This document shows, one piece after another, positions 6,498 to 13,345 of a stretch of 14,525 bases of DNA. This DNA is from a bacterium. Its GTDB lineage: Bacteria > Latescibacterota > Latescibacteria > Latescibacterales > Latescibacteraceae. The notes under the pieces were generated by a model, which saw only the letters and a list, made by a program, of their open reading frames with translations, did no database searches and was not told the DNA's origin. The stretch covers positions 1 through 14,525 of the forward strand of contig JAJFUH010000010.1 in assembly GCA_021372535.1 (NCBI GenBank), read 5' to 3'. Made by a program: the position numbers and the translations under genes. Within the stretch, counting starts at the first letter, position 1; every line of letters starts with the position of its first letter.

Positions 6498-6656
6498 ATG
6501 CGGAGATATGTCTGTGAATTGTGCGGATATATTTATGATCCATCGGTAGGGGACGAAGAGAACGGCATCGCGCCGGGGACAGAGTTCGATGACCTTCCCG
6601 ATGACTGGGTATGCCCGGTCTGCGGTGCAACGAAGGAGAATTTCAGGCCGGAGTGA
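6498..6656 (+). CDS. Rubredoxin
   Basis: This 52-residue electron carrier has the FeS4 motifs C6xxC9 ('CELCG') and C39xxC42 ('CPVCG') and the family core 'GYIYDP', '[18 protein letters not shown]'. It is a normal-length type I rubredoxin. Translation most likely starts at ATG 6498, five bases after AGGGAGGA (6486-6493). An upstream ATG at 6465 overlaps the fprA stop, but would add 11 residues that no rubredoxin has. It is probably co-transcribed with fprA and is the only rubredoxin in the window, so it may also serve the superoxide reductase and rubrerythrin (inference). A clear terminator follows. Confidence 0.96.
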   Translation: MRRYVCELCGYIYDPSVGDEENGIAPGTEFDDLPDDWVCPVCGATKENFRPE

Positions 6657-6698
6657 AAACAGGCCGGATGCCATGATAAAGCAGCAGCAAGCGTTATA

Positions 6699-6730
6699 TG
6701 CCGGATCGGATTGTCTTGATCCGGCATTTT
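6699..6730 (+). terminator. Intrinsic terminator of the fprA-rubredoxin operon
   Basis: TGCCGGATC (6699-6707) pairs with GATCCGGCA (6718-6726) around a 10-base loop and is followed by TTTT. It lies 43 bases after the rubredoxin stop. Confidence 0.8.
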
Positions 6731-7059
6731 CCGTTTATGGTAATCTCGATGCGGATCAACGGGTCATTTCAATAAATATGACAGAACACGAATTGGACGG
6801 ATTTCCGCTTATATTTTATGCATCGTTTTATAATTTGAACGGTCAATAATAGCTGAAGATAGTGTAAATAGTGTATTAAGTCTTTATTATTGTTGCGTTT
6901 TTGGTGGAATACCATAATCAATAAATGATCCGGAATACTTGATTATTCAATGGTTACATATACATAACAGAGTATTTTTTCCGTAAATCAGGGAACTTTT
7001 CAAGCTTGTTTCTTGTCATGGTGATGGTATCATGGTATATTATATTTATCAAACAGTTA
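6731..7059. other. AT-rich intergenic stretch, no gene seen
   Basis: About 330 bases between the rubredoxin terminator and the PBP promoter. It is AT-rich, lacks a plausible reading frame in either direction and shows no strong hairpin. Only short repeated ATGGT/ATCATGGTAT elements near 7018-7040 stand out. Confidence 0.6.
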
Positions 7060-7088
7060 TTGACGGGACACGATAAAACAGGGATAAT
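7060..7088 (+). promoter_or_regulatory. Candidate promoter of the PBP gene
   Basis: TTGACG (7060-7065) and GATAAT (7083-7088) are 17 bases apart, close to sigma-70 consensus. Transcription would start near 7095, leaving a leader of only about 17 bases before the ATG at 7112. The ribosome site there is weak (GTCGGGAAAC), which agrees with a short or nearly leaderless mRNA, or argues for another promoter upstream. Confidence 0.5.
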
Positions 7089-7111
7089 CCTTCAATCTGA
7101 AGTCGGGAAAC

Positions 7112-9337
7112 ATGGCGAAACCCGGAAAAAAAACATCCAGATTCCATAAAACGCTCATGGTGTTTTTTATCTATTTTTTACTGAGCCACACCGTTATCGT
7201 TATTGCAAGTTATGTCTTCATATCAAAGTTGTCGAAAGACCTGCCCGACCACCAGCAGTTCGAGAGAAAAATTATCAGCCAAAAGCTCAGCACGGTAATT
7301 TATTCCGACGACAATACGCTTCTGCGGACGCTCGGCGAAGAAGGAAGCAAAACATACTGGGCGTCCTTCGACCGTATCTCCCCCCACATGGTCGATGCCC
7401 TGATTGCAGCGGAGGATTCACGGTTTTACGATCATTGGGGAGTATCTCTCCCCGATATCGCACGCGCTATAGTGGCAAACCTGAGCGCGGTCAGAATCAG
7501 TTTCAGCGGTAAATTCCCGTATGTGTTGAAATTTCCTATCGTACAGGGCGCTTCCACCATTACACAGCAGCTTGCCCGGGGTATATTTCTCGATACGAAA
7601 CAAACCTATACCCGAAAGCTGAAAGAACAGCTTGTCGCCTTGAAAATTGAGCATACGTATTCGAAATCGGAGATACTGGAGTTCTATCTGAACCGTATGG
7701 ATTTTGGATATCCCTTCATTGGCATTCAGGCCGCGGCCCGCGGATATTTCGGTAAAAACTGCTCTGATTTGAGTATATCGGAATCGGCTATGCTCGCCGG
7801 CCTTCTCCAGAATTCCTCGCTGTATAATCCCCGCCGCGGGGAGAGATTTATGGCCCGTGCCACAGCCCGGAGAAATACGGTGCTCTTGATGATGGAGAAT
7901 ACCGGAAAAATATCCATGGCCGAAGCCCGTGCGGCTATGCAGAAACCGATCGAACTGGGTATTCAGACCGAGACCGATTTCGGGAAAGCGCCCTTTTTTG
8001 TCGATTACGTGAGTGATGAGCTGGATGCCAGGTACGGACGGGAGAATGTCAATACTGTCGGCATGAAGGTTGTTACGACGCTCGATTATCGCCTTCAGGA
8101 GATTGCGGAGCGTCTGCTCGATGAGCAACTCACGAAAATCCAGAAAAACTACGCCGACCATTTACGGTATCACCGTCCCGCCGGTCTTACCAATGCCCAG
8201 GCGGTCAAGGATTCACTGAGCAAGACCAAGGTTCAGGGAGCGATGTTCGCGGTCGATGTCAAGACCGGTAAAGTGCTGGTTATGATAGGCGGAAGGAAGT
8301 ATGATTATTTCAACCGTGCGGTTATGGCCGAACGTCACGCCGGTTCTTCGTTCAAACCCTTTGTTTATACCGCCGCTCTCGATAACGGATGGCGGTGTTG
8401 TGATATAATACGCGATTCCTATTACAAACTTCCTAATCCCGATGGAACTTTCTGGGAACCCGAGAATTTTTCAAAGAAATTTTCCGGGCCGCTTTCTCTG
8501 CGGGACGGTCTCAAGAGGAGCGTCAACATCGTATCGATAAAACTCATGAACGATAAGGAAAACCGCGGTATCGGTCCCAATCTGGCGATAATGTATGCGC
8601 GAAAGATGGGGCTGACATCACATCTCGATCCCGTTCCGAGTCTTGCTATCGGAACCTCGCCGGTCAAGCTGAACGAAATGGTGTCGGCGTATACCATTTT
8701 CCCGAATCACGGCATTAAAACCGAGACCTTTGTCATTGATCGCATCTATGATAAAAACGGTATACTTATCTATCACCAGTCCAATGACGAAGGCGCAAAA
8801 AGAGAGGCGCTCAATCCTGCGGTTGCTTCGCTCATGCTTACCATGCTTGAAAGTGTGACCCGAGAAGGGACTGCTTCGGGTGTAATAAGGGCCAAAGGTA
8901 TGAGTGACCGTCCCTGCGCCGGAAAGACCGGAACCGGTAACGACTATAAAGACGCCTGGTTCATAGGATTTACACCGCAAATAGCCTGCGGTATCTGGGT
9001 AGGATTCGATTCGGAGGAATCCACGCTTGGCAATGAAATGTACGGCACCGGCGCCACGGCTGCTTTACCCGTCTGGGTGGATTTCATCAAGGAAGCCTCT
9101 GCTCTGCTCGGTTATCCGAAGGATCGCTTTACCTATTCGGGCATCACCACTCAGATTCTTTGCAGGAGCTCATATCTTCGTGCGACGCCGAGCTGCCCGG
9201 ACAGCAGCACCTATATCGAATACTTCATTCCGGGCACCGAGCTTACCGAGTTCTGTAATGTCCACAGCCCGGGCAAGGATTTGCAGAAAAATCATATTCT
9301 ACCCCAGAGTAATCCCAGACGCCGCAGAGGTTTTTGA
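7112..9337 (+). CDS. Class A penicillin-binding protein (PBP1A-like)
   Basis: This 741-residue bifunctional enzyme polymerises and cross-links peptidoglycan. A short cytoplasmic tail and one membrane anchor (about 14-37) are followed by a GT51 glycosyltransferase domain. That domain has catalytic Glu101 in 'AAEDSRFYDHWG', 'QGASTITQQLAR' (145-156), Glu172 in 'KLKEQL' and 'EILEFYLNRMDFG'. The transpeptidase domain has the nucleophile Ser412 in 'SSFK' (412-415), 'SVN' (470-472) and 'KTGT' (605-608). The C-terminal tail carries cysteines in a C...C-P...C pattern common in PBP1A proteins and ends in a basic 'RRRRGF'. It looks complete and active. The next gene starts 2 bases after its stop, so the encoded lipoprotein is probably made with it. 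Confidence 0.95.
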   Translation: MAKPGKKTSRFHKTLMVFFIYFLLSHTVIVIASYVFISKLSKDLPDHQQFERKIISQKLSTVIYSDDNTLLRTLGEEGSKTYWASFDRISPHMVDALIAAEDSRFYDHWGVSLPDIARAIVANLSAVRISFSGKFPYVLKFPIVQGASTITQQLARGIFLDTKQTYTRKLKEQLVALKIEHTYSKSEILEFYLNRMDFGYPFIGIQAAARGYFGKNCSDLSISESAMLAGLLQNSSLYNPRRGERFMARATARRNTVLLMMENTGKISMAEARAAMQKPIELGIQTETDFGKAPFFVDYVSDELDARYGRENVNTVGMKVVTTLDYRLQEIAERLLDEQLTKIQKNYADHLRYHRPAGLTNAQAVKDSLSKTKVQGAMFAVDVKTGKVLVMIGGRKYDYFNRAVMAERHAGSSFKPFVYTAALDNGWRCCDIIRDSYYKLPNPDGTFWEPENFSKKFSGPLSLRDGLKRSVNIVSIKLMNDKENRGIGPNLAIMYARKMGLTSHLDPVPSLAIGTSPVKLNEMVSAYTIFPNHGIKTETFVIDRIYDKNGILIYHQSNDEGAKREALNPAVASLMLTMLESVTREGTASGVIRAKGMSDRPCAGKTGTGNDYKDAWFIGFTPQIACGIWVGFDSEESTLGNEMYGTGATAALPVWVDFIKEASALLGYPKDRFTYSGITTQILCRSSYLRATPSCPDSSTYIEYFIPGTELTEFCNVHSPGKDLQKNHILPQSNPRRRRGF

Positions 9338-9339
9338 TT

Positions 9340-10638
9340 ATGGCAGTGAATGAAAAACTTTTTAGATCGAACCGCCTGTACCCGGTGCTCATGGTCGGTG
9401 TGCTTGTTCTGGCATCCTCCTGTTCCCGTGAGGTCGCGCCCTATGACGAGCTTGTCAGGAAGGGCAGTGTTGAAAAGCTTGTGCGGAAAAAATATGCCGG
9501 ATTCTTTAAAGGAATCAGCCAGCTTGCCGCGGTGCGGAAGCCGGATGCCGATGTTCAGGCGGACAGCGTATTCGTTAAAAAGGCAGCTCAATTGACCGAC
9601 AGGGTGATAGCCGATGTCCTGCGGTTTCCTTCGTCCGTCGATTCGAGGCTTGCATTCGATGCGCTTTCCTATGCTGCGTACGATCTGACCGTTTCGGAAA
9701 GCTTTCCTCGGAGTGAAGTATCGTTTTTCTGGGAAAATGCCCTCATCGATCCGCTTCTGAGAAAGGGCCGGGAGTATATCAAATCGGGAGAGACGAATGA
9801 ATCCACCATACTCCAGATAGCCACTGCACTCCAGCGTGGTATGGGAAGCAGAGCCACGAATGATATGCTCATGGTGGTTATTTCGATAATAGGCCCGAAT
9901 CCGCCCCGTAAGGTCATGGAAGTATGCGAGGCGGATTCCCTTGTATTGAGGAGGGCTTTTGACCTCATTCATTATACGCGGAGTCTCCAGAAGTACGGTC
10001 CGCCGTTATGGATGACGACCGGTGCGTGGTTCATGGGAGTGGAAATCGGAGGATGGCCTCCGGCTTTCTTCTGCCTCAGGCCGGTCATTATCGATAAACA
10101 GCTTTATCTGACCTTCCGGGATTACGATCACAGCACATTCTACGGGACGGTGTTCGACGATCCCGTTCCCGGTGATTCCGACAAGATGGAAGCCTGGCTG
10201 ACAAGAGCTGAGGCGGTCATGAATTCGCTTGTTTTCGATGAAAAACTTGCTCAGAAAATCTCAAACTCCAGCTTTCCTTTCTATGATACCCATAACTTCT
10301 ATGACGATTACCTGATTCATACCGATGCAGATTCGGTCAGGAAAGAGTTCGCCATCGTGCTGAAACGTGAGAAAATCCGTGACAGCGCGTTTTCTTTCGC
10401 GGGCATGGACAGTATTTCCGTACTGTTTACCACAAATCAGATCAGCAACGGCGATGGTCTTCTCACAAAGCTTGCGGCGACCCGTGTCCAGGGGTCTTCC
10501 ATGAGCGGTGGGCGGATAGTGCCGGGACGAAGAGGAGAAGGCACTGCCTATCTTATCCCGGTCGGCCCCCATTCGACTGATATGCTCAAGGAAATTCAGA
10601 AAGCCTCGGTTCCTGAAATCAAGGTAAAAACACGGTAA
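9340..10638 (+). CDS. Unrecognised envelope lipoprotein coupled to PBP
   Basis: I do not recognise this 432-residue protein. Its N-terminus is a lipoprotein-type signal: basic 'KLFRSNR', hydrophobic 'LYPVLMVGVLVLA' and 'SSC' with Cys28 as the probable lipidated residue. The -3 position is Ala rather than Leu, so the lipobox is relaxed. The mature part is soluble-looking and rich in helix-forming segments, with an aromatic patch near 'GPPLWMTTGAWF' and 'GGWPP'. It contains only a few further cysteines and no visible enzyme motif. AGAGG (9326-9330) lies inside the end of the PBP gene, 9 bases before ATG 9340, and the genes are 2 bases apart, so translation is likely coupled. By analogy with the unlinked E. 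coli PBP activators LpoA/LpoB, it could help the PBP from the outer membrane. This is inference, with no sequence similarity seen. Confidence 0.8.
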   Translation: MAVNEKLFRSNRLYPVLMVGVLVLASSCSREVAPYDELVRKGSVEKLVRKKYAGFFKGISQLAAVRKPDADVQADSVFVKKAAQLTDRVIADVLRFPSSVDSRLAFDALSYAAYDLTVSESFPRSEVSFFWENALIDPLLRKGREYIKSGETNESTILQIATALQRGMGSRATNDMLMVVISIIGPNPPRKVMEVCEADSLVLRRAFDLIHYTRSLQKYGPPLWMTTGAWFMGVEIGGWPPAFFCLRPVIIDKQLYLTFRDYDHSTFYGTVFDDPVPGDSDKMEAWLTRAEAVMNSLVFDEKLAQKISNSSFPFYDTHNFYDDYLIHTDADSVRKEFAIVLKREKIRDSAFSFAGMDSISVLFTTNQISNGDGLLTKLAATRVQGSSMSGGRIVPGRRGEGTAYLIPVGPHSTDMLKEIQKASVPEIKVKTR

Positions 10639-10707
10639 AAAGACAGGCATAAGGCACAAGGCAAAAGGGAAGATTTTAAAGACAGGCAAAAGACACAAGG
10701 CAAAAAG
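10639..10707. repeat. Two direct repeats with a 39-base period
   Basis: Two 30-base copies (10639-10668 and 10678-10707) begin AAAGACAGGC and contain CACAAGGCAAAA. They match at 27 of 30 positions and are separated by 9 bases. Purine-rich, immediately after the lipoprotein stop. Each copy also contains smaller AAGGCA-like units, so slippage is a possible origin. Confidence 0.75.
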
Positions 10708-10739
10708 ATAAAAAAAGCAGAAAGTAATAAAACATGCAG

Positions 10740-10763
10740 GGACAGGTTACGACCTGTCCTTTT
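10740..10763. terminator. Intrinsic terminator between converging operons
   Basis: GGACAGGT (10740-10747) pairs perfectly with ACCTGTCC (10752-10759) around TACG, followed by TTTT and then CGTTT. It ends the PBP-lipoprotein operon. It lies 3 bases beyond the 3' end of the oppositely oriented hydrolase gene, where the reverse strand offers a T-rich tract further on, so it may work in both directions. Confidence 0.8.
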
Positions 10764-10766
10764 CGT

Positions 10767-11606
10767 TTAAATAGTGAATGTCCATCCTGTGTGGAGCGGT
10801 TCAGTCGCGCCGGGGAACGACCGGGCGAGTTCTGTAATCGCTTTCTGCCCCGTACAGTGACCTGGAACGAGATGCCCAATCCTGAAATCACTCAGTGCTT
10901 TGATGGTCTCTGCGATACGGCTGTCCGATGCGTTCAGGAGATGCATGCCGCCGGCGATACAGACGAAATCACTTGTGTTCCAGCGCTGGCTTATCATGGA
11001 AAGCATATTGATGATTCCCGCATGACAGCATCCGAGGAGAACGAGGAGTCCCTCCGCTGTTTCAATCACCATCGACTGGTCATCGGGTATCACATCCGGG
11101 ACGGTAAGACCCTCGTCGAGAAAAAAAGCACCGCCTGTATCCTCGAACCCGGTTTCCCGTGGGATTTCCCCGGTGAGTGAAACACCCGGCAGAATCTCCC
11201 TGGATTCTTTGCTCAGAATAAACCTCCCGCCCGATTGTTCTATTGCCTCACGCGTAAACGGCATACCGATCTGCCGCGCCGATTCCCGGTTGTCCCCCGG
11301 TGTGTAACGGCTTATGAAAACGTCAGGGTGAGCATATAGTGGGACCGTGTGAGAACCATTCAGTATATGCAGCAGGCCGCCGGTATGATCATAATGCCCG
11401 TGACTGAGCGCTATCCCCTCGACCGAACCGAGCTCGATGCCGAGCTGCCGTGCGTTTTCCACAAAAAGCCCGCTCTGCCCGGTATCGAAGAGGATGTTCC
11501 CGTGCCCGGTCTCAATGAGGAACGAAAGACCGTGCTCGCTCCGCAGGCCGGGTTTTTTCACGCAGTTGTCAACGAGTGCGGTGACAGTAAGATGTTGAAT
11601 TGCCAT
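10767..11606 (-). CDS. MBL-fold metallo-hydrolase (MJ0301/COG1237-like)
   Basis: This 279-residue cytoplasmic protein has the metallo-beta-lactamase fold motifs in order: 'LFDTG' (39-43), 'SHGHYDHTGG' with His69, His71, Asp73 and His74, 'GCCHAG' with His195, 'GGMHLL' (219-224) and 'PGHC' with His250. These, with the N-terminal 'TALVDNCV...EHGLSFLIETG', point to the COG1237 group. Archaeal members are annotated as dihydropterin-ribofuranosyl-aminobenzene phosphate synthases of methanopterin synthesis, but most bacterial members have no proven reaction. The reverse-strand start ATG (11604-11606) has GGGGA seven bases upstream. It follows the permease gene by 29 bases on the same strand, so they are probably one operon. 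A link to transport of an organic acid or similar compound is only contextual. Confidence 0.85.
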   Translation of the reverse strand: MAIQHLTVTALVDNCVKKPGLRSEHGLSFLIETGHGNILFDTGQSGLFVENARQLGIELGSVEGIALSHGHYDHTGGLLHILNGSHTVPLYAHPDVFISRYTPGDNRESARQIGMPFTREAIEQSGGRFILSKESREILPGVSLTGEIPRETGFEDTGGAFFLDEGLTVPDVIPDDQSMVIETAEGLLVLLGCCHAGIINMLSMISQRWNTSDFVCIAGGMHLLNASDSRIAETIKALSDFRIGHLVPGHCTGQKAITELARSFPGATEPLHTGWTFTI

Positions 11607-11635
11607 GATTTATTCCCCATAGTATGATTAGCTTT

Positions 11636-12592
11636 TTACCAGTACAGTGCGCCGTATATGCCCATAAAGAACGGAATCGTGAAAATGCTGACAAGCGAGG
11701 TAAGGACAATCACCCCCGCGACGATTTTCTGTTTCGCCTCCTCGGGAGGAGTGATAAGAGCGATCATAAGCGCGGACGGCATGACACTCTCCATGATTAT
11801 AAACAGTGCGACATATTCGGGAGGACGAACCATATAGACAATGAGAGACGCTATGACCGGGCATACGAGACATTTGAGAATGGTTGCTTTTACCGGCTCT
11901 CCCCACGTTTCCGGGCGGGCTTTCATGAGATTGGAGACAATGACACCGCCGACATAGAGTGTCGAAAGAGGCGCCGACATCGACCCTACAGTTGTCACCG
12001 GGCGCACGATCCATTCGGGGATATACACGTTCAGACCGGTGAATACGAAAAAGAGGCCGAATACGGTGGCGATATTGGGGGGATTTATGACGCTCTTGAG
12101 TCTTTGCCCGATTCCGGCGTCCGAATTGACGAGCCAGACGGCTAAAGTGAAAAAGGTCGGAACCTGGAGCAGATTGTACAGAAAAATAAGGGTGAGAAAG
12201 TAGGGCAGCTTATCGGGACCGAAAAGTACGGGGGCGAAAGCGAGCGGAAGGAATATGCCGTTCTGAAACGCGACAAGGGTAATGAATTCCCCGCGGTTCT
12301 GTATGGTTCTGTCCATCCTTACATACAGCGATCCGATAATGGTACCCACAATATTGATGGAAATGGCGAGCAGGGGGAATATCCACCACAGTTCGATCTT
12401 TCCGGGGTCGAAGCTCGATGCGAGGTTAGAAAACACGAGGCACGGCAGTGTTATCCGGACGAGAAGTTTGGAAAGAAAATCCATGTAATCCTGCCCGGAT
12501 TTGAGACCCGCGATAATAATGTACCCGAGAATTCCTATGACAAGCACTTCCATGATACCGTGGAAGGACATGAACATCAGCCTGAAAAACAA
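11636..12592 (-). CDS. AEC-family permease (auxin-efflux-carrier type)
   Basis: This 318-residue membrane protein has about ten hydrophobic segments in the 5+5 layout of the AEC/BASS-related transporters. Examples are 'VLVIGILGYIIIAGL', 'WWIFPLLAISINIVGTIIG', 'YFLTLIFLYNLL', 'ATILKCLVCPVIASLIVYM' and the last, 'IVAGVIVLTSLVSIFTIPFF'. 'LVAFQNGIFLPLA' fits the conserved Asn-Gly segment of the fourth helix and 'NPPNIATVFGL' the start of the second half. Bacterial relatives export organic anions such as malate, but the substrate here is unknown. The start is probably TTG (12590-12592), because GGAGG lies 5 bases upstream on the reverse strand. In-frame ATGs six and eight codons in lack such a site. 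It is first in an operon with the MBL hydrolase. Confidence 0.85.
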   Translation of the reverse strand: MFFRLMFMSFHGIMEVLVIGILGYIIIAGLKSGQDYMDFLSKLLVRITLPCLVFSNLASSFDPGKIELWWIFPLLAISINIVGTIIGSLYVRMDRTIQNRGEFITLVAFQNGIFLPLAFAPVLFGPDKLPYFLTLIFLYNLLQVPTFFTLAVWLVNSDAGIGQRLKSVINPPNIATVFGLFFVFTGLNVYIPEWIVRPVTTVGSMSAPLSTLYVGGVIVSNLMKARPETWGEPVKATILKCLVCPVIASLIVYMVRPPEYVALFIIMESVMPSALMIALITPPEEAKQKIVAGVIVLTSLVSIFTIPFFMGIYGALYW

Positions 12593-12727
12593 ATGTGCCT
12601 CCGGAAAAACAGGGGGAAAAGAATATGATAAATAATTCCGTTATATCAATGATAATGTAATAAAATTCTGTAAACATAACAATACGTTCTGGCAACCCCC
12701 CATTTATTTAAGAACACTTTTTTATAT

Positions 12728-12900
12728 GTTACTTCCTTTGTGTGCCCAAAGGAAGTAACCAAGGAAAGGGCACCCTGTGAAAAGCCTTTATCCCCGTTCA
12801 CTGCCCGTTTTTCGGGAATGTGTGAACTCACGAGCCTTCGGCTCGCTCGGACAGCACCCATTCTTTTTCCGAAAACCGGTTGTGACCGCGGGGCTTTTCA
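12728..12900. repeat. Multi-hairpin interspersed-repeat-like element
   Basis: A perfect 13-bp stem (GTTACTTCCTTTG 12728-12740 with CAAAGGAAGTAAC 12747-12759, loop TGTGCC) leads the element and CAAGGAAAGGGCACCC follows. Distal inverted arms TGAAAAGCC (12778-12786) and GGCTTTTCA (12892-12900) enclose further hairpins: GTTCAC/GTGAAC (12796-12801 with 12822-12827) around CCCG/CGGG, and CGAGCC/GGCTCG (12831-12845). From memory, 'GTTACTT..CCAAAGGAAGTAACCAAGGAAAGGGCACCC'-like sequences recur between genes in many bacteria and are often mis-translated as small proteins starting 'CPKEVTKERAPC'. A non-coding mobile palindromic repeat (REP/MITE-like) is the best reading. No transposase is present. Confidence 0.6.
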
Positions 12901-13107
12901 ATGGGTTTATAAATTCACAGGCTTTAATGGTCTATATTCTATTTATAATCAATGTATTACAATACAATTCATCATGGATTTTTGGGGGCCGCCAGTACAA
13001 TACTTATATTGTTCTTACAATCCCCGGTTTTTTTTAAAATACCTGTTAAAATGCAACTTTCCTGTAAGCGCCCTGTCCCTTTCACCTCCCTTTTCTTACA
13101 ACCAACC

Positions 13108-13142
13108 GTCCGCTATTGTACAGGAACTGTCCACTGCCGGAC
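13108..13142. promoter_or_regulatory. Tandem dyads GTCC-N6-GNAC, 21 bases apart
   Basis: GTCC-N6-GTAC (13108-13121) and GTCC-N6-GGAC (13129-13142) have identical geometry and start 21 bases apart, two helical turns, so both face the same side of the DNA. The second is a perfect dyad. The outer arms CCGTCCG (13106-13112) and CGGACGG (13138-13144) and the inner ACAG-gaa-CTGT (13120-13130) also make the whole block one large palindrome. It lies about 200 bases before the last gene. Paired activator or repressor sites are plausible; no sigma-54 promoter was found downstream. Confidence 0.45.
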
Positions 13143-13213
13143 GGAAGCGGTGATTTCTTTTTCTTCAATAGTTTTTTAATCAATAATGTATTTCAAGTAA
13201 AACAACACAGGGG

Positions 13214-13259
13214 AAACAGGTATATACCGCATAATGCGGTTATTTTTGATATCCTGTTT
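13214..13259. repeat. Nested stem-loop with internal T-run
   Basis: An inner hairpin ACCGCAT (13226-13232) / ATGCGGT (13234-13240) is followed by TATTTTT. It is enclosed by outer arms AAACAGG-T-ATAT (13214-13225) and ATATCCTGTTT (13249-13259) with one bulged T. The inner part could act as a terminator and the outer arms as an alternative fold, as in attenuators. However, no leader peptide or upstream gene on the + strand is evident. Confidence 0.45.
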
Positions 13260-13345
13260 TATTGGCATAAATTTCCTATATTTAAACCGTGAATCTGCAT
13301 TGTTTGCATATTTAAAATCCTTGTAATTTAAAAAGTGAAAAGATC

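Larger units (their letters stand above)
12593..13345. other. 753-base gene-poor, structure-rich intergenic region
   Basis: It separates the reverse-strand permease operon from the divergent last gene. No plausible protein is encoded; apparent frames such as 12740-13153 have low-complexity, repeat-derived translations. It holds three distinct structured elements described separately (12728-12900, 13108-13142, 13214-13259) within AT-rich DNA. Promoters for both flanking genes must lie here or near its ends, but I could not identify one confidently. Confidence 0.6.

Noticed and set aside
7418-8161. 247-codon reverse-strand frame inside the PBP gene
   Set aside because: Overlaps the GT51 catalytic region of a clear PBP and shows no family features of its own.
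11624-12145. 173-codon + strand frame opposite the permease
   Set aside because: Arg/Asp/His-rich product typical of the antisense of a membrane protein gene; no start signal.
12740-13153. Open frame of 137 codons starting 'CPKEVTKERAPC'
   Set aside because: It is the translation of the palindromic repeat element and following AT-rich DNA; composition is not protein-like and the start lies in the stem-loop.
13145-13345. Possible sigma-54 promoter downstream of the tandem dyads
   Set aside because: No GG-N10-GC element found; TGGCATAAATTTCCT near 13263 has the wrong spacing and lacks the GC.
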